Shown: positions 1 to 12,304 of the stretch, in pieces
How positions within the stretch are numbered: position 1 is the stretch's first letter
How the letters are laid out: each line of letters begins with the position of its first letter
Origin: Paramecium pentaurelia
Taxonomy: Eukaryota > Ciliophora > Oligohymenophorea > Peniculida > Parameciidae
Direction of reading: 5' to 3'
Assembly (NCBI GenBank): GCA_905183005.1
Contig: CAJJDO010000017.1
Span: forward strand, 557,653-621,652
Length of the DNA: 64,000 nt
Translations under genes and position numbers: made by a program
Notes under the pieces: model-generated
The model's input: the letters and a program-made list of their open reading frames with translations, nothing else
Database searches by the model: none
What the model was told of the DNA's origin: nothing

Positions 1-1
1 A

Positions 2-268
2 TGAAAGTAATTCTATTTTTAGATATTCCTTTAGTGTTCTCACCTTTGTTAAAGTTGTACAGGTCCATCTTAATCTGATTGTAAAGTTTTTTAACCCAAT
101 ATTGAAAAATTTGATTATAAAAAATTCAAGTGTTTTGATGGTTATTATTTGAGTGAAAATGGTTGCATAGTTTGTTCAAAAGGTTGTTAATTATGTGAGT
201 CATTCGATAGATGTCTCAAATGTTAAGACATAAAAGAAGCAGAATTTATTTGTAAGACAAACCTTTGA
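2..268 (+). pseudogene. 3' fragment of a cysteine-rich surface protein
   Basis: A frame running to TGA at 266-268 encodes closely spaced cysteines in the pattern CxxCxSC...CxxGCxxCxSxxxCxxC, and includes the stretch CFDGYYLSENGC. This is the style of the furin/growth-factor-receptor-like repeats in the giant proteins at 2328 and 40345. The frame has a TGA at 2-4 and no ATG, so only the tail is present. It is either a decayed relic or the last exon of a gene beginning before the window. Nothing recognisable follows it. The family assignment rests on cysteine spacing alone. Confidence 0.5.
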
Positions 269-2327
269 AAAAGTCTTCTTGATTTAATAATTGTTTATTT
301 GTTTTTTTAATAAAATTAATATCATTAATATATTACATAAACAATGGCTATTTTCATTATAATGATATTGATAAAAATCTTGGCATAAAATAAATTATGA
401 TTACATTTATTTAATACAATTTTTATTAGAAAAGATCAAATTCTCTATTTGATTCTATTCTATTATACTAATACATTTCAAAGATTAATCGATGTTTTAT
501 TACTTACAATTTAAACATGTTTTTATTCAATTAGAAATAATAAGGAAAGTATAATTTGGATGTATCAAATGAATAATTAATAAAAAAGATATGTTGAAAT
601 AATATTTTATAGATGACCAATTAATTGATAAAATTGTAAATAGAATAATAATCATGAATTAAATCCATTTCCAATTTATAAATTCTTCTTTATAAGAAAT
701 TCTTAAAGGTTTTTCTTCAAAGATCTAAAATGATTTCGCTATATTACTTAATTTAACTTATAGATTTAATTGAAATAAAGGATATATAATAAAATTAAAA
801 AAAAATCATCTAGATTTTATGAATATATTTAATCTTATAGCTGGTGTAATATTTTCTAAGAAGATTGTTAAAATATATTTTTTTAATTTATGTCTGAGTT
901 AAAAGTACTTAGATAATTGTTAAGTTAAATTATTATCTTTAAACTTTCTAATATAGAGCAAGTCCAAATCTAAATAATTGTAAGTTGATGATATTATTAT
1001 ATTTTGCTTGTAAGAGATTATTGACAGAAAATCATATTTTATTTATATATAATCAATCTAAGCTGTATTATCATTGATAATGATTATAATAAGCCAGATT
1101 CTATTTTGAATACCAGAATTATTTAATCATATATATGATTATAATAGTTAAAATGATTATTTTCTGTAAGATTAATAATAATTTACACACAATTTTGTAA
1201 TTCATCATGCACTAGACATAACAAATCTGAACATTTGTATTTCATCAAGAATTCATGTCAATATAATTAAAATACCAAATAATGTAGATAATGATATTAT
1301 GAAAGTTGTAAAAAACACTAAAAAATGAATTAGATAGATTTTTGTTTTGAATGTACATCTAAATATCATTGTCTAATGTTTAAAAACGATTTTTAACTTG
1401 ATTTAGAAGTATCAAAATGAACAAATGAAAAATAATGATAATGTTAATCGAATTATAAAAAATTATAATAAATCTAAAGAAATTATAATAAGATTTTTTC
1501 TGTAAATATTTGAGTATGTAGAAAAATATTATGGCATGACTAAGATCATGCTTATCACTTTAATTAACAATAATAACTATTTTTTAATCTAAAGAATTAA
1601 TCCTTGCTTGATTTCTATACCAAATGGGTAATTCTGAAAATTCATAAATGATCAATCAATTTAGAAATATTAGCTTGTGACAACTATGGCTGAAACCTAT
1701 ATCATATATACTTAAAGTGAGTAATATTTGATTCTAAAAAAGTGTATAAATTAATTTGCTATTTGAAGTATTCCTATTAAGTTAAAAATTGAAAATAAAT
1801 AAGGTATTCAAACAGAATTTAGAATTTTTATAATTTTCAGCAAAATCTAGTAAATAAATTTGTTTTATATAAAGATTATTACCTTTTCTAAAACTACTTG
1901 TTCGGAATTGAGAAGAATGATTAGAATATCATGCGTAATAAAATTAGGAAATTAGATTTCCTTTGATAAATTCTGATTAAGAAATTTAAATTTTAGTATA
2001 TAATATTTTAATTTGAAGGTCTTCCTTAGAGGATAATTTCAATTGAATCAATCGTTTAAAGTTACTTAATGAATTAATAGTGATTGAAATTTTCATGTTG
2101 TAGATCTAAAATTTTTAAGGCAAAGTAAGTGAATAAAAATAAAAATTTTAAATATAATTTTAGTAAAGAATTTTTTGGGGGGGGGATTTGGTTTGATTTC
2201 TAGAAGGCAAATTATTGAAATGAAACGATTCTGATTTAAAATTATTATATTCATATCAGAATTTATCAAACATTTTAAGTATATCTCTGGATTTATGTAA
2301 TATGGAAATATTTATATAAATAACATA
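269..2327. other. 2 kb without a recognisable gene
   Basis: Short open frames occur on both strands, as expected when TGA is the only stop, but none is long, begins with a sensible ATG or can be linked by short introns. It could be the decayed body of the gene whose tail lies at 2-268. A run of nine G at 2177-2185 is the only marked compositional anomaly. Confidence 0.5.
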
Positions 2328-5300
2328 ATGAAATGGATATAATTGATCGTCTTGAAATTGCTTATGTAGATAGTGTAATGTGGTAAGATATTGAATATAA
2401 ATTAAGGTTGGGAACTATTTAAATCAGAATTAATGGATAGTTCAACCTTCTCCTTGTGGAAAAACTCTAACAATTCACCAGGTTCAAATTTAGTTTAGGT
2501 TTGTGACTTACAACCAGTTCTGAACTCTAAACTTCTATAAGGGGATATAAATTTGACAAGAAATATTTTAATGCCAACTTCTAGAGCTTTCAGCAAAATT
2601 AGAATTAGTTTTGATATCTACTATATTAACATATGGAGTGTAGCAGAATCTATCACTGTTTATGCCAACAGTTTATTGGTTCAATATTAAAAACCTCCTT
2701 CAATTTTGAATATAGATTACCCACTAAGATTTTGTGTTTCAAGGCCTTTTGGAAAATCATATGCTGAATACTTTTAACGTATAGATTAGGAAATATCATT
2801 TAATGATCCAAATTTAAATATTGAAATTGTCCATGATAGAGCTTCAACAGGAACGACCAGTGAATATGGAATAAGCAATTTCATTTTGCAAATATACTTT
2901 TGCCCAGATAGATGTGGGGAATGTGATGGAGAGATATGTTTAGTATGTGAGATTGGATATTATTTGATAGAAGATTAATGTTTATGCCATCCATTTCTAT
3001 AATATTCCTATTATAATCCTGATTTAACATGTGTTGATGAATGTCCTTTGAATTATGTATCTGATTAGAATCGAATATGTTAATAATCAATTGTTAGTAC
3101 AATCTACTCTGATCTTGTAGAAGATACATTTAATTCTTATAAATTTAAATTTTTTGCTGATAAATATTACAGTGTAAATTAAATGATGATTAATACTATT
3201 GGATCTAAATCTATTGCAGGTATGTTTACTAATACAGATTCAATAATATTTGATGACGTCAACTTGCAGCCTAATTTTAAATATATCATCAAATTTAATC
3301 TTTATATTACTGGTAAAATATCAAAGTTCTTCCCTGAAACTATTTAAATTCTTTTTAATTAATATGTTATTGCTTATATGATGGATTTTAACTAAATTTA
3401 ACTCACATCTCCAATTAAAACATCATCAACTGTAAGTTAAGCATAATCCTGTTCTATTCCAACTTATTCTTAATGTGCAACATATGAAGTAATTATGCAA
3501 GTAGAATTAACTGAATAAGTAACAGAGATTATGTTCAAAACTAAATTTTAGTTAAATACTCCAACAAGAACATGGGGAATTAGAGATTTCTAAATCTCTT
3601 AATATCAAATAACTTCAAATATTTTTTAATGTTCAAATAATTGTTACACTTGTAATTAATTTCAACCTAATGTATGTTTATCTTGTAATGGAAGTTTAAA
3701 ATTATTTAATGGTAATTGTGTATTATAATGTCCAAATTACACTATTACTAATGTAAACTCTTGTGATGATCCCTAAATTACTTCAGTTAAGGAGAAATAT
3801 CTACTTAATATGTATTATGATATGAATTACTATTCTTAAGATAACATTGAATAATTACCATAAATTTCTTTATCCTATTTTATGAATCGAATCATATTAG
3901 GTGGATTTGGTATATGGTAAAATTAATAAATCAATTTTAAAATTAACCATGAAAAATTAGTTTATAAAGTAAAAGTTTAATTCATGTTATTGTTTATTGA
4001 TTCAACAAATAATTAAATTTTATTTCGTACTAGCATTAACAATGAATTACCATAATATAATATGTTTGGAAGCAGTATTTCAGTTGGTAATTAAGTTGGT
4101 TAATCTTATATTGAAGTTGTTTAAAGTGTTTCATATGTGAAATCTTTTGAATCTACTTAAGATTTAAAACTTTAGTTATAATGCATCTAAGGAATAGACA
4201 CTGAAGCTTATTGTGGTATTTATGACTTTAGAATTATTGTATCTACTTGTGAGGATAATTGTTTAAAATGTGATGAAAATGGAAATTGCATAAATGAGAT
4301 TGATACAATTAGCACAGATATTAATGGATGCAAAGATGGATATTATTAAAGTGGAAATGATTGTGTACAATGTATATTAGGATGTAAATTATGCAGTGAA
4401 ATGAATAAATGTTAAGCATGCAAACCTGGTTATGAATTAAAATTCAATACATGTTTTTGTAGTTCATTAAAAGAATAAATAGATTATTGTGAATAGACTA
4501 ATTGTTTTCATAATTGTTAAACTTGTTTGAACCCAAATGTAAGTTATGGAATTTGGAAATAATATCATCCTAAGAATTGTTTATCTTGTGATGAATCAAA
4601 AAATTTATGGCTTAATGTAAATTAATGCAGTTGTTTAGATGGTTATTATATGGAGAATTTCAGTTGTTATTTGTGTTTACCAACTTGTTTAAAATGTTAT
4701 TAATAAGCAAGAACATGTATTGCATGTCATCCTGGATAGAATAGAATATTAGATAAAGAATAATGTCGTTGTTAAAATGGATATTTTTAAGAAGATAATG
4801 ATTTAATTTGTAGTAAATGTAGTGATTTATGTTAAAATTGTAATTTCACAAAAGATTAATGTAATTCATGTTATTCTAGTCAGAATAGAATATTAAATAT
4901 TGATACATGTATTTGTATGGATGGATATTATGAAAATGGAGATTTAATTTGTAAAAGTATGAATTAATTAATTAATATTAGAATGTCCTTCAAAATGTAA
5001 AACTTGTTTAAATGAAACTACTTGTATAACTTGTAATGAGGATTAATTTAGAATATTAAGTATTGATAATATTAATTGTACTTGTTAATCTGGATATTTT
5101 GATTAAAGTTCTGAAAATACATGTGGAAGTATGTATTTTATTTGATGATTAGAATGTCACTCAAGTTGTTTAGATTGTAAATTAAATAGTAATATTGAAT
5201 CATGTACAAGATGTCCTAATACAAGAGAACCTAAATATAAAAATAGTAATGTTTTATAATTTGAATGTAAATGTAGAAGAGGATACTATGAAACAAATAA

Positions 5301-7557
5301 TTAAGAATGTTCTAGTTGTTCTGATTATTTGAATCCACCTATTAATCATTATTGTTATTCAAATTGTGGTGATGGTATAATATAATGGAATGAAGATTGT
5401 GATGATGGTAATAATATAGATAGAGATTCCTGTTTTAAATGTTTACATGGTAATTCATTTTGTTTTGATTATACTTGTACTGGATGTTCAGCAGGATTAT
5501 GTACTGGTTGTATAGATGGATTTTATTTAAATCAAGAATTCATATGTTTACCTTGTAATTCAAGTTGTAAGACTTGTATTGGTAGAGCTGATAATTGTAC
5601 TGATTGTATTATCTATAATGAAGATTAATCTGGATGTTTAATTTGCAATCAAAATTTGGGATATCATATTATTGATTCTTAATGTGTTCCAATTTGTGGA
5701 GATGGTATTAAAGTTGAATTAGAAGAATGTGATGATGGTAATTTAATTATTGGAGATGGATGTGATTAATTATGTAAAATTGAATCTGGTTTTGAATGTG
5801 GATCTCATTGTTAATCAAGTGTTTATCCTAATATTGTATTTGAAGTCAATAAATCAGATAAGAAATTTGATAAAGAAAGAGTTATTCGAATTAAAACAGA
5901 TTCATTAGTTTCTATCTCTGGTAATATCAATTCTATTATTTAATTCAAAGTAAATAATTGTGATGAATATGACCTTACTTATATTGATTTAACACAATAT
6001 TCTGATAAATTCACTTAATTATTTCTAGAATTGACATTGATATTCAAATCATCTGTACCTGATCCAGAATTAGTTTGTTAAATCATTCATTAGACAGCTG
6101 TATTTAATTAAGAAGGGAACACATTTGCAGAAAAGAATTACATGATAAAATTAATGGAATATAAATAACCTACTATTTCTACTGAATAAGCTACTGATGG
6201 ATTAATGAAATTAAGTAAATATGTACTTTACTTACTCTTTGGATTTGCAATATTGGCATTTCTATTTGGTGGATTAAATATTTTCTGGAATCTATTAGAT
6301 GCATTACAATTAGTTTCTTATCTTTAATTCTTTAATGTTTAATATCCATACAATTTAAATAATTATTTTACTATCTTTGGATTTGCTCAATTTGATTTCA
6401 TAAAAGATTACTTAAATTTGGAAGCATTCATCAGCTAATATGTTAATACTCCTGATGCTGACCTTAAATTTAAAGAAGAAGGTTATTCAACTGTTTTCTA
6501 TGTCAATATTAATACAGTTCTTATTGTATTTCTCACTACTCTTATTACTTATATAGGATGTACAGCATTATTTTCTACACTTACAAAGTTTTCACATTCA
6601 TTTGTATATGTACCACTCAATTCTTAAGAATAAAGTATTTGTACCTTTTTCATTTACAGAGTGACAAGAAATCTATAAATATAATTAATGCGTTTTAATA
6701 AAGCATTTACATCAGGTGTTATTAGAACATTTATGGCAGTAGCATTTGATTATAATCTTGCTTTGTTTTTATAATTAAAAGATTTTGATCTAAATGATCC
6801 AATCCTATTCACTAGTTTTCTCTTTTGTTTAATAGCTTTTGTCATAGAAATTGTATTCATCTTTATGGCTATAAACTTTATGTCTAAACCATCATTTGTA
6901 TTTAAATAAAAAGTTAGTCTAGATAATTTTGGAGCTATTTATGAAGGAATTAAATTAGATAAAAATCCATTTACTTATTATTTTAATATTATTCTCTTAA
7001 TCAAAAAAATGCTCTTTATGATGTGTTTGGTTATGTTTTATTCCTCTCCTTGTTTATAAGTGGGATTAGTTTCTATCCTTAATATTGTTTTTGCTCTATA
7101 TCTTATCAAAATTTAACCACTTGAAGATAAAGATGAATTATTTAAATAAATTGGATCTGAAATCTTAATTTGGCTTGCTGAAATCCTTATTTTAGGTTTT
7201 GCTATTAATGAATAATCAAAATCATTAAATGAAGACTCATAACTTGTGATTGGATGGTGTGTAATTGCATTAACTTCATCTTTGATCTTATTCCAATTAT
7301 TCATAGATGTCAAATAACATGTCAAATTCTTAATTAGTGAATATTCCATCATCAAAAAATTGTTCTATAAACTCAAGCAATTGATTTTCAAAAAGGAACC
7401 TAAATATGAATAAAATATATTTCTCAAAGGAAGAAGAAGAATGGGAATTGAAAATTTGACATCCTAATCTAATATCATGACTAGTAAATTGAAAACCTTA
7501 AGTAATTACAAATAAGGAAGAATGGTAACATTTACCGTCAGCTCAAGTAGTAGCTGA
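2328..7557 (+). CDS. Giant cysteine-rich multi-pass surface protein
   Basis: A 1726-residue membrane protein of the large ciliate family with furin-like and DUF4215 (Myxococcus-type) cysteine repeats. It starts MKWIQLIVLKLL, a signal peptide. The ectodomain has dozens of CxxC units, many beginning CxxGY, and CGDG...CDDGN...GDGC repeats near 5365-5800. From about 6215 several hydrophobic helices follow, then a basic tail ending in a serine run before TGA. Two introns are needed: 4957-4981 (25 bp) and 5129-5152 (24 bp); removing them leaves one frame. Family members are thought to be surface or sensory proteins; the ligand is unknown. The 40345 gene has the same architecture. Confidence 0.9.
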
Positions 7558-8629
7558 AAACAATCTAAATCTTTTCCTGTGTATATTGTTTATTTATTTA
7601 TACATCATTAAATTAATTATTTATATTCATAATCTTTTTTTAATCCTTCCACCATTCACCATTATAATATAATTCTCATTAATCATAGTATCATCTTATT
7701 ATTAATTGTTTCTTGTCCATATATTATTAATATTGAATATAAATTTTAGATTTCTTTCTTATATGAAATTTATTTATGCTATATATTTTATATATATTTA
7801 TTTATGAATAATATAGATTTATTATATAACAAAAATTCATCTATCTTCAAATCTTATCCAATCAAAACTATCATTAGATTTTCATAAAAGAATTGGATAA
7901 TTGTTCCAAAATTCAATAATTTATTTATAAACATGGGAAATTTAAACAATATTATAGTGATAATTTAGAATGATTCTCAAAGTATTCTTATATAGATATT
8001 ATAATATCCATAAAAAAATGAATCTTCAATTAAGAATAAAAATAGTATACTTCTATTTTTAATTACTCATATATATTAATTATTCATATTATTTGTAATG
8101 TCCTTAAAAAAACAATGAATGATTGATTTAATCATGAGCTCTGTGCAATTAAAAATCCTCATCTTTACAGTTTTTAGCTTATAATCTAAATTTCTTTATA
8201 ACCTACTAAGCATACCTATGGTAATTACATGAAATAAGTCATATTTTATAACTACTCTTTATGGATTCCTCTAATTTAAAAGATTAAGATTTTAAAATAT
8301 CTAACTTATCTTATAAAGTAGATAGACTTGCTCTTCCAGTCCTTACATTAGAGAATTTTAGGAAATCAGAATCTACTTGTTAATAATAATTATTTTTTAT
8401 ATGCTGCTGTAAAAATACTGTTAGGAATATAATTTAGTTATAATTCATATATTTTTAATTATGATGAATAATATATTTATAATAAAATGATTGGGATGTA
8501 GATTTCAATTTATTTTTAATAACTAAGGAAATTAAAAATAAAAATAGTGTTTTTATTTCATTATATAAAATATTTAACTGTAAATGAAGTAATTTATCCA
8601 AATATTCTTGTCTTAGTTAGACTCCATCA
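7558..8629. other. 1.1 kb spacer with ambiguous open frames
   Basis: Several 60-110-codon frames exist on both strands. One on the minus strand spans roughly 8270-7640 and is broken by four TGAs. Another on the plus strand starts at 8121 and runs past 8300. They overlap and none can be preferred by reading alone. The gap is longer than usual for this genome, so a small or decayed gene may lie here. Confidence 0.4.
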
Positions 8630-9672
8630 ATGAGATAAATGTAATAATATGGATAATAAGGATACCCATAATAATTGTAATAATATGGATCACCTAAAGC
8701 AGCAATTCCGTAAGTTTATTTTATATATAAATTAGTTCATTTCAATAGACAACATAAAATCAATAAATATAGACGTAACTAATTGATATATATATGAAAG
8801 ATAATAAAGCAGATAAGGAAATAGAGCAGATGTTCATCATTTTGAAAGACCCCTTTAAGTAGTACCATAAGAGGATATTGAATAAAAATGGAAGGAGAAA
8901 TGCTGTATTTAAATAGTTATATGAATAATAGTAAGACTAGAAATGCATGTATATGAATTACAAGTAGAGATATAAAAATTGAGATTGTAAAATAGTAGTG
9001 GATAAATTACATATATTTAAGATGATACAAGAGTAATTTAAATATTTAGATAGTTAGATTAATGAATTAATGTAAGCAAATAAGGAGATAAGAAATTAAG
9101 AATAATAGATGAGAATATAAAACAAATAATTGTTAGAGGATTTGGAATCTTGGAAATCTAGATATAAGTTACTTTAAGAATCTAATTCAAAGAGTTCAGG
9201 ATTGGATGAAGAAATAAGATAGTTGAAAAAGAAGATAAATGAATTATCTGAAGATTTAGCAGGGAGTCATGAATAAATTTAATAGAGAGATAATGAGATT
9301 TTAAATTTGAAATAATTATTACATGATAAAGACAATGAATTAGATTAATTGGATGCTCGTATAAGGGAATTGGAAATGATGTGTGAGAATTATTCTTAAT
9401 CAGAAACATAAATAATAAGTCTTTAAGGAGAAGTAGAATTATGGAAGAAAAAGTTTAAATAAGTGAATGAATAGAATTCAGATTTAGCAGAAAAGTTGAC
9501 AATGGCTGAAACATAATTAGAAGCAATAAAAAAAAGATAAGTAACAGTCACAAAAGAGACTGAAGTAAGAAAGAGTGGTACTCATGGAGGAGGAACAACA
9601 TCAACATATGAATAAAATGTAATAAAAGGTGCTTAATTATTACATCCAAGAGGTTCATAATATTTAAAATGA
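8630..9672 (+). CDS. Coiled-coil protein (copy 1)
   Basis: The N-terminus is Gln/Tyr rich (MRQMQQYGQQGYP). A long heptad-type coiled coil follows, rich in E, K, L and Q, and the tail ends HPRGSQYLK before TGA. The ATG at 8630 is the first after an in-frame TGA. A 26-bp intron lies at 8710-8735. An in-frame TGA at 8980-8982 must also be removed. The best fit is two introns, 8949-8967 (19 bp) and 8987-9021 (35 bp), giving about 320 residues. The part from 8998 on is repeated at 10066-10740. No enzymatic domain is visible. It is probably structural, for example cytoskeletal or basal-body associated, but that is inference. Confidence 0.75.
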
Positions 9673-9721
9673 ATATTTTTGAAAAAACAAATTAAATAAA
9701 ATCTTTTTTTATTTTTTTATC

Positions 9722-10005
9722 ATGGGTGTTGGTAAACCTAGAGGTATGAGAGCTGGAAGAAAGCTCAAAGATCATAGAAGAGTTAATAGATGGGCTGATA
9801 AAGAATATAACAAGGCTATGATTGGATCAAGATATAAAAATCCATTTATGGGTGCATCACATGCTAAAGGATTGGTTGTTGAAAAAATTGGAGTGTAATT
9901 TATAATATTCTATTTTAGTGAATCCAAATAACCAAACTCTGCTGTCAGAAAGTGTGTTAGAGTATTACTCAAGAAAAATGGTAAAAAAATATCAGCCTTT
10001 GTTCC
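9722..10005 (+). CDS. RPS23: Ribosomal protein uS12 (RPS23), truncated by gap
   Basis: Starts MGVGKPRGMRAGRKLKDHRR and, after a 24-bp intron at 9895-9918, continues with QPNSAVRKCVRVLLKKNG, the signature of eukaryotic uS12 in the decoding centre of the small ribosomal subunit. The sequence is cut at 10005 by the N-run. The complete copy at 10790-11239 differs from it only at silent positions in the shared part. It is either a second copy or the other end of a mis-joined contig. Confidence 0.9.
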
Positions 10006-10065
10006 NNNNNNNNNNNNNNNNNNNNNNNNNNNNNNNNNNNNNNNNNNNNNNNNNNNNNNNNNNNN
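10006..10065. other. Assembly gap (60 N)
   Basis: Sixty undetermined bases interrupt the first RPS23 copy. The sequence after the gap restarts inside the preceding coiled-coil gene, so the gap lies between two overlapping or duplicated contigs. Confidence 0.98.
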
Positions 10066-10740
10066 GTGGGTAGATTACATATATTTAAGATGATACAAGA
10101 GTAATTTAAATATTTAGATAGTTAGATTAATGAATTAATGTAAGCTAATAAAGAGATAAGGAATTAAGAATAATAAATGAGAATATAAAATAAATAATTA
10201 TTAGAGGATTTGGAATCATGGAAATCTAGATATAAGTTACTTTAAGAGTCTAATTCAAAGAGTTCAGGATTAGATGAAGAAATAAGATAGTTGAAAAAGA
10301 AGATAAATGAATTATCTGAAGATTTAGCAGGGAGTCATGAATAAATTTAATAGAGAGATAATGAGATATTGAATTTGAAATAATTATTACATGATAAAGA
10401 CAATGAATTAGATTAATTGGATGCTCGTATAAGGGAATTGGAAATGATGTGTGAGAATTATTCTTAATCAGAAACATAAATTATAAGTCTTTAAGGAGAA
10501 GTAGAATTATGGAAGAAAAAGTTTAAATAAGTGAATGAATAGAATTCAGATTTAGCAGAGAAGTTGACAATGGCTGAAACATAATTAGAAGCTATAAAAA
10601 AAAGATAAGTAACAGTCACAAAAGAGACTGAAGTAAGAAAGAGTGGTACTCATGGAGGAGGAACAACATCAACATATGAATAAAATGTAATAAAAGGTGC
10701 TTAATTATTACATCCAAGAGGTTCATAATATTTAAAATGA
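10066..10740 (+). CDS. Coiled-coil protein, 5'-truncated copy 2
   Basis: Equivalent to 8998-9672 with an offset of 1068 bp. The open frame runs to TGA at 10738-10740 and ends HPRGSQYLK. The start is missing because of the N-gap. Nearly all substitutions against copy 1 are at third positions and silent, including leucine, serine and glutamate codons. The first 24 bases, which I interpret as the end of an intron, carry three changes, two of them amino-acid changing if read as coding. This supports the intron model used for copy 1. True exon sequence probably begins at 10090. Confidence 0.75.
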
Positions 10741-10789
10741 ATATTTTTGAAAAAACAAATTAAATAAAATCTTTTTTTATTTTTTTATC

Positions 10790-11239
10790 ATGGGTGTTGG
10801 TAAACCTAGAGGTATGAGAGCTGGAAGAAAGCTCAAAGATCATAGAAGAGTTAATAGATGGGCTGATAAAGAATATAACAAGGCTATGATTGGATCAAGA
10901 TATAAAAATCCATTTATGGGTGCATCACATGCTAAAGGATTGGTTGTTGAAAAAATTGGAGTGTAATTTATAATATTCTATTTTAGTGAATCTAAATAAC
11001 CAAACTCTGCTGTCAGAAAGTGTGTTAGAGTATTACTAAAGAAAAATGGTAAAAAAATATCAGCCTTTGTTCCAAAAGATGGTTGCTTGAACTTTTTAAA
11101 TGAAAACGATGAAGTAACAGTAGCTGGATTCGGAAGAAAGGGACATGCTGTTGGTGATATTCCAGGGGTCAGATTCAAGATTATTGCTGTTAAAGGAAAA
11201 TCATTACTTGCTTTATGGTTGGGCAAGGTTGAAAAATGA
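10790..11239 (+). CDS. RPS23: Ribosomal protein uS12 (RPS23), complete
   Basis: Complete 141-residue eukaryotic uS12, close to the usual 143. One 24-bp intron at 10963-10986 joins ...EKIGV to ESKQPNSAVRKC. The C-terminal half contains the conserved PKDGC, the glycine-rich GFGRKGHAVGDIPGVRF and a basic end, LWLGKVEK. It is a component of the 40S decoding centre. It begins 49 bp after the coiled-coil gene, with a T-rich stretch just before the ATG. It matches copy 1 in spacing, intron position and intron sequence. Confidence 0.96.
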
Positions 11240-11308
11240 TAGTACAAATATTATAAATATATATATATTAAAGACCTCTTAAAAGTTCACAATTTTATTT
11301 TATTTAAT

Positions 11309-11703
11309 TCAATCCCCATCATCCTCAAATTCTTTATTTAACATTAATATATTTCTGAATGAAGCCAGATGAGATAAAATAGAACCATCTTAAAAACTTA
11401 ATGAAATTTTCTCATGTGAAGCCTAAATTTTAATTTCATATATCAATCAATATATACTTTAGCATCTTTTGGAACCAATCTGTTTATCTCTCCAATCTAT
11501 CTCTATGGAAAACCTTGCATCAAGCAAGTTCCTCCTTTCTATGCAATTTTTCTATATAAAGGTTTATGCAAATACAAATTAACTATTTCAACCTTCTAAG
11601 TTTGACTAAAAAATGATAGTTACAATGAATTATTTTTTCATAATTAATTCTTATCATTTACGTCCTTTATAACAAATTTTTAATTTGAATATACCATTTT
11701 CAT
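11309..11703 (-). CDS. Small unknown protein, 5' end unresolved
   Basis: The minus strand encodes a hydrophilic protein containing KGGTCLMQGFPQRQIGEINR, then LVPKDAK, and ends FEDDGD before TGA at 11311-11309. A 35-bp intron at 11423-11457 is required. A further canonical 24-bp intron near 11560 is likely. Upstream, a plausible start is ATG at 11703 (MKMVYSNQKFVIK), but an in-frame TGA at 11640-11638 cannot be removed with a short intron I can see. The real start may lie elsewhere, or the gene is damaged. No family is recognised. It is convergent with RPS23, 69 bp away. Confidence 0.55.
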
Positions 11704-12304
11704 GATTCCCTTTGTATTTTCTATAATTTAATTTCTTATATATATATATTCATGATAATTTGCAACTGGCAATTCTTTATATTTTTGGTGTTCAATACTT
11801 AATTATTTGTTGATTTATATATAAAAAGAATTGAAAATTATGTTTGGTTTATGATCTCCTACAAAACTTGCATTTATTTACATTGAACACTTTTCTTTTG
11901 ATAATATTAAAATAGATTGTATTTCTAATTTAGTGTCATATCATGTAAATATTAGGATTATAAATGTAAAAATGATAAAATTTATAATTTAATTAATTAT
12001 ATTTGGCTTCAAAATTTATAATTTGAAATGTGAAAAGGAAACATCAAGTGTTTAAAAATAAATATTCTTCTATGTAATTTGTTCTAATCTCATTTGATAT
12101 TAATTTTTGATTGCTCTGATAGAACAATTGATAACCGACATTCAATATATTATGAAATATATATAAATAAGGATCCAATAATATTTTATTATAATTCCTT
12201 AATTTGTAAATTCTATAATATTTCTTATATTTGATGATATTATAGTTTAATCATTATTTAAAAAAGAGAGAGTAATAATAAATTAAATATATAAATTTTT
12301 GAAG
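11704..12304. other. Intergenic, no gene seen
   Basis: AT-rich sequence between the small minus-strand gene and the channel gene. No frame of useful length or intron-linked exon was found. It presumably holds the upstream regions of both genes. Confidence 0.5.

Larger units (their letters stand above)
8998..11073. repeat. Direct duplication of about 1 kb across an N-gap
   Basis: 8998-10005 aligns without gaps to 10066-11073 (offset 1068). I counted roughly 15-20 substitutions, almost all synonymous. The intron and the 49-bp spacer are unchanged. The break at the N-run means this may be two alleles or paralogous contigs placed in tandem rather than a real tandem duplication. Confidence 0.9.

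Noticed and set aside
2328..7557. Variant surface (immobilisation) antigen
   Set aside because: The cysteine spacing is not the regular i-antigen periodicity, and several C-terminal membrane helices replace a GPI signal.
7637..8270. Minus-strand kinase- or MORN-like gene in the 7558-8629 spacer
   Set aside because: Four in-frame TGAs and no clean introns; frames on the other strand look equally plausible, so no call was made.
8640..8720. Minus-strand tyrosine/proline-rich frame
   Set aside because: It is the antisense shadow of the Gln/Tyr-rich start of the plus-strand coiled-coil gene, whose 26-bp intron and ATG fit much better.
9182..10477. Two similar minus-strand ORFs of 75 residues
   Set aside because: They mirror the coiled-coil gene copies on the plus strand and owe their similarity to the duplication.
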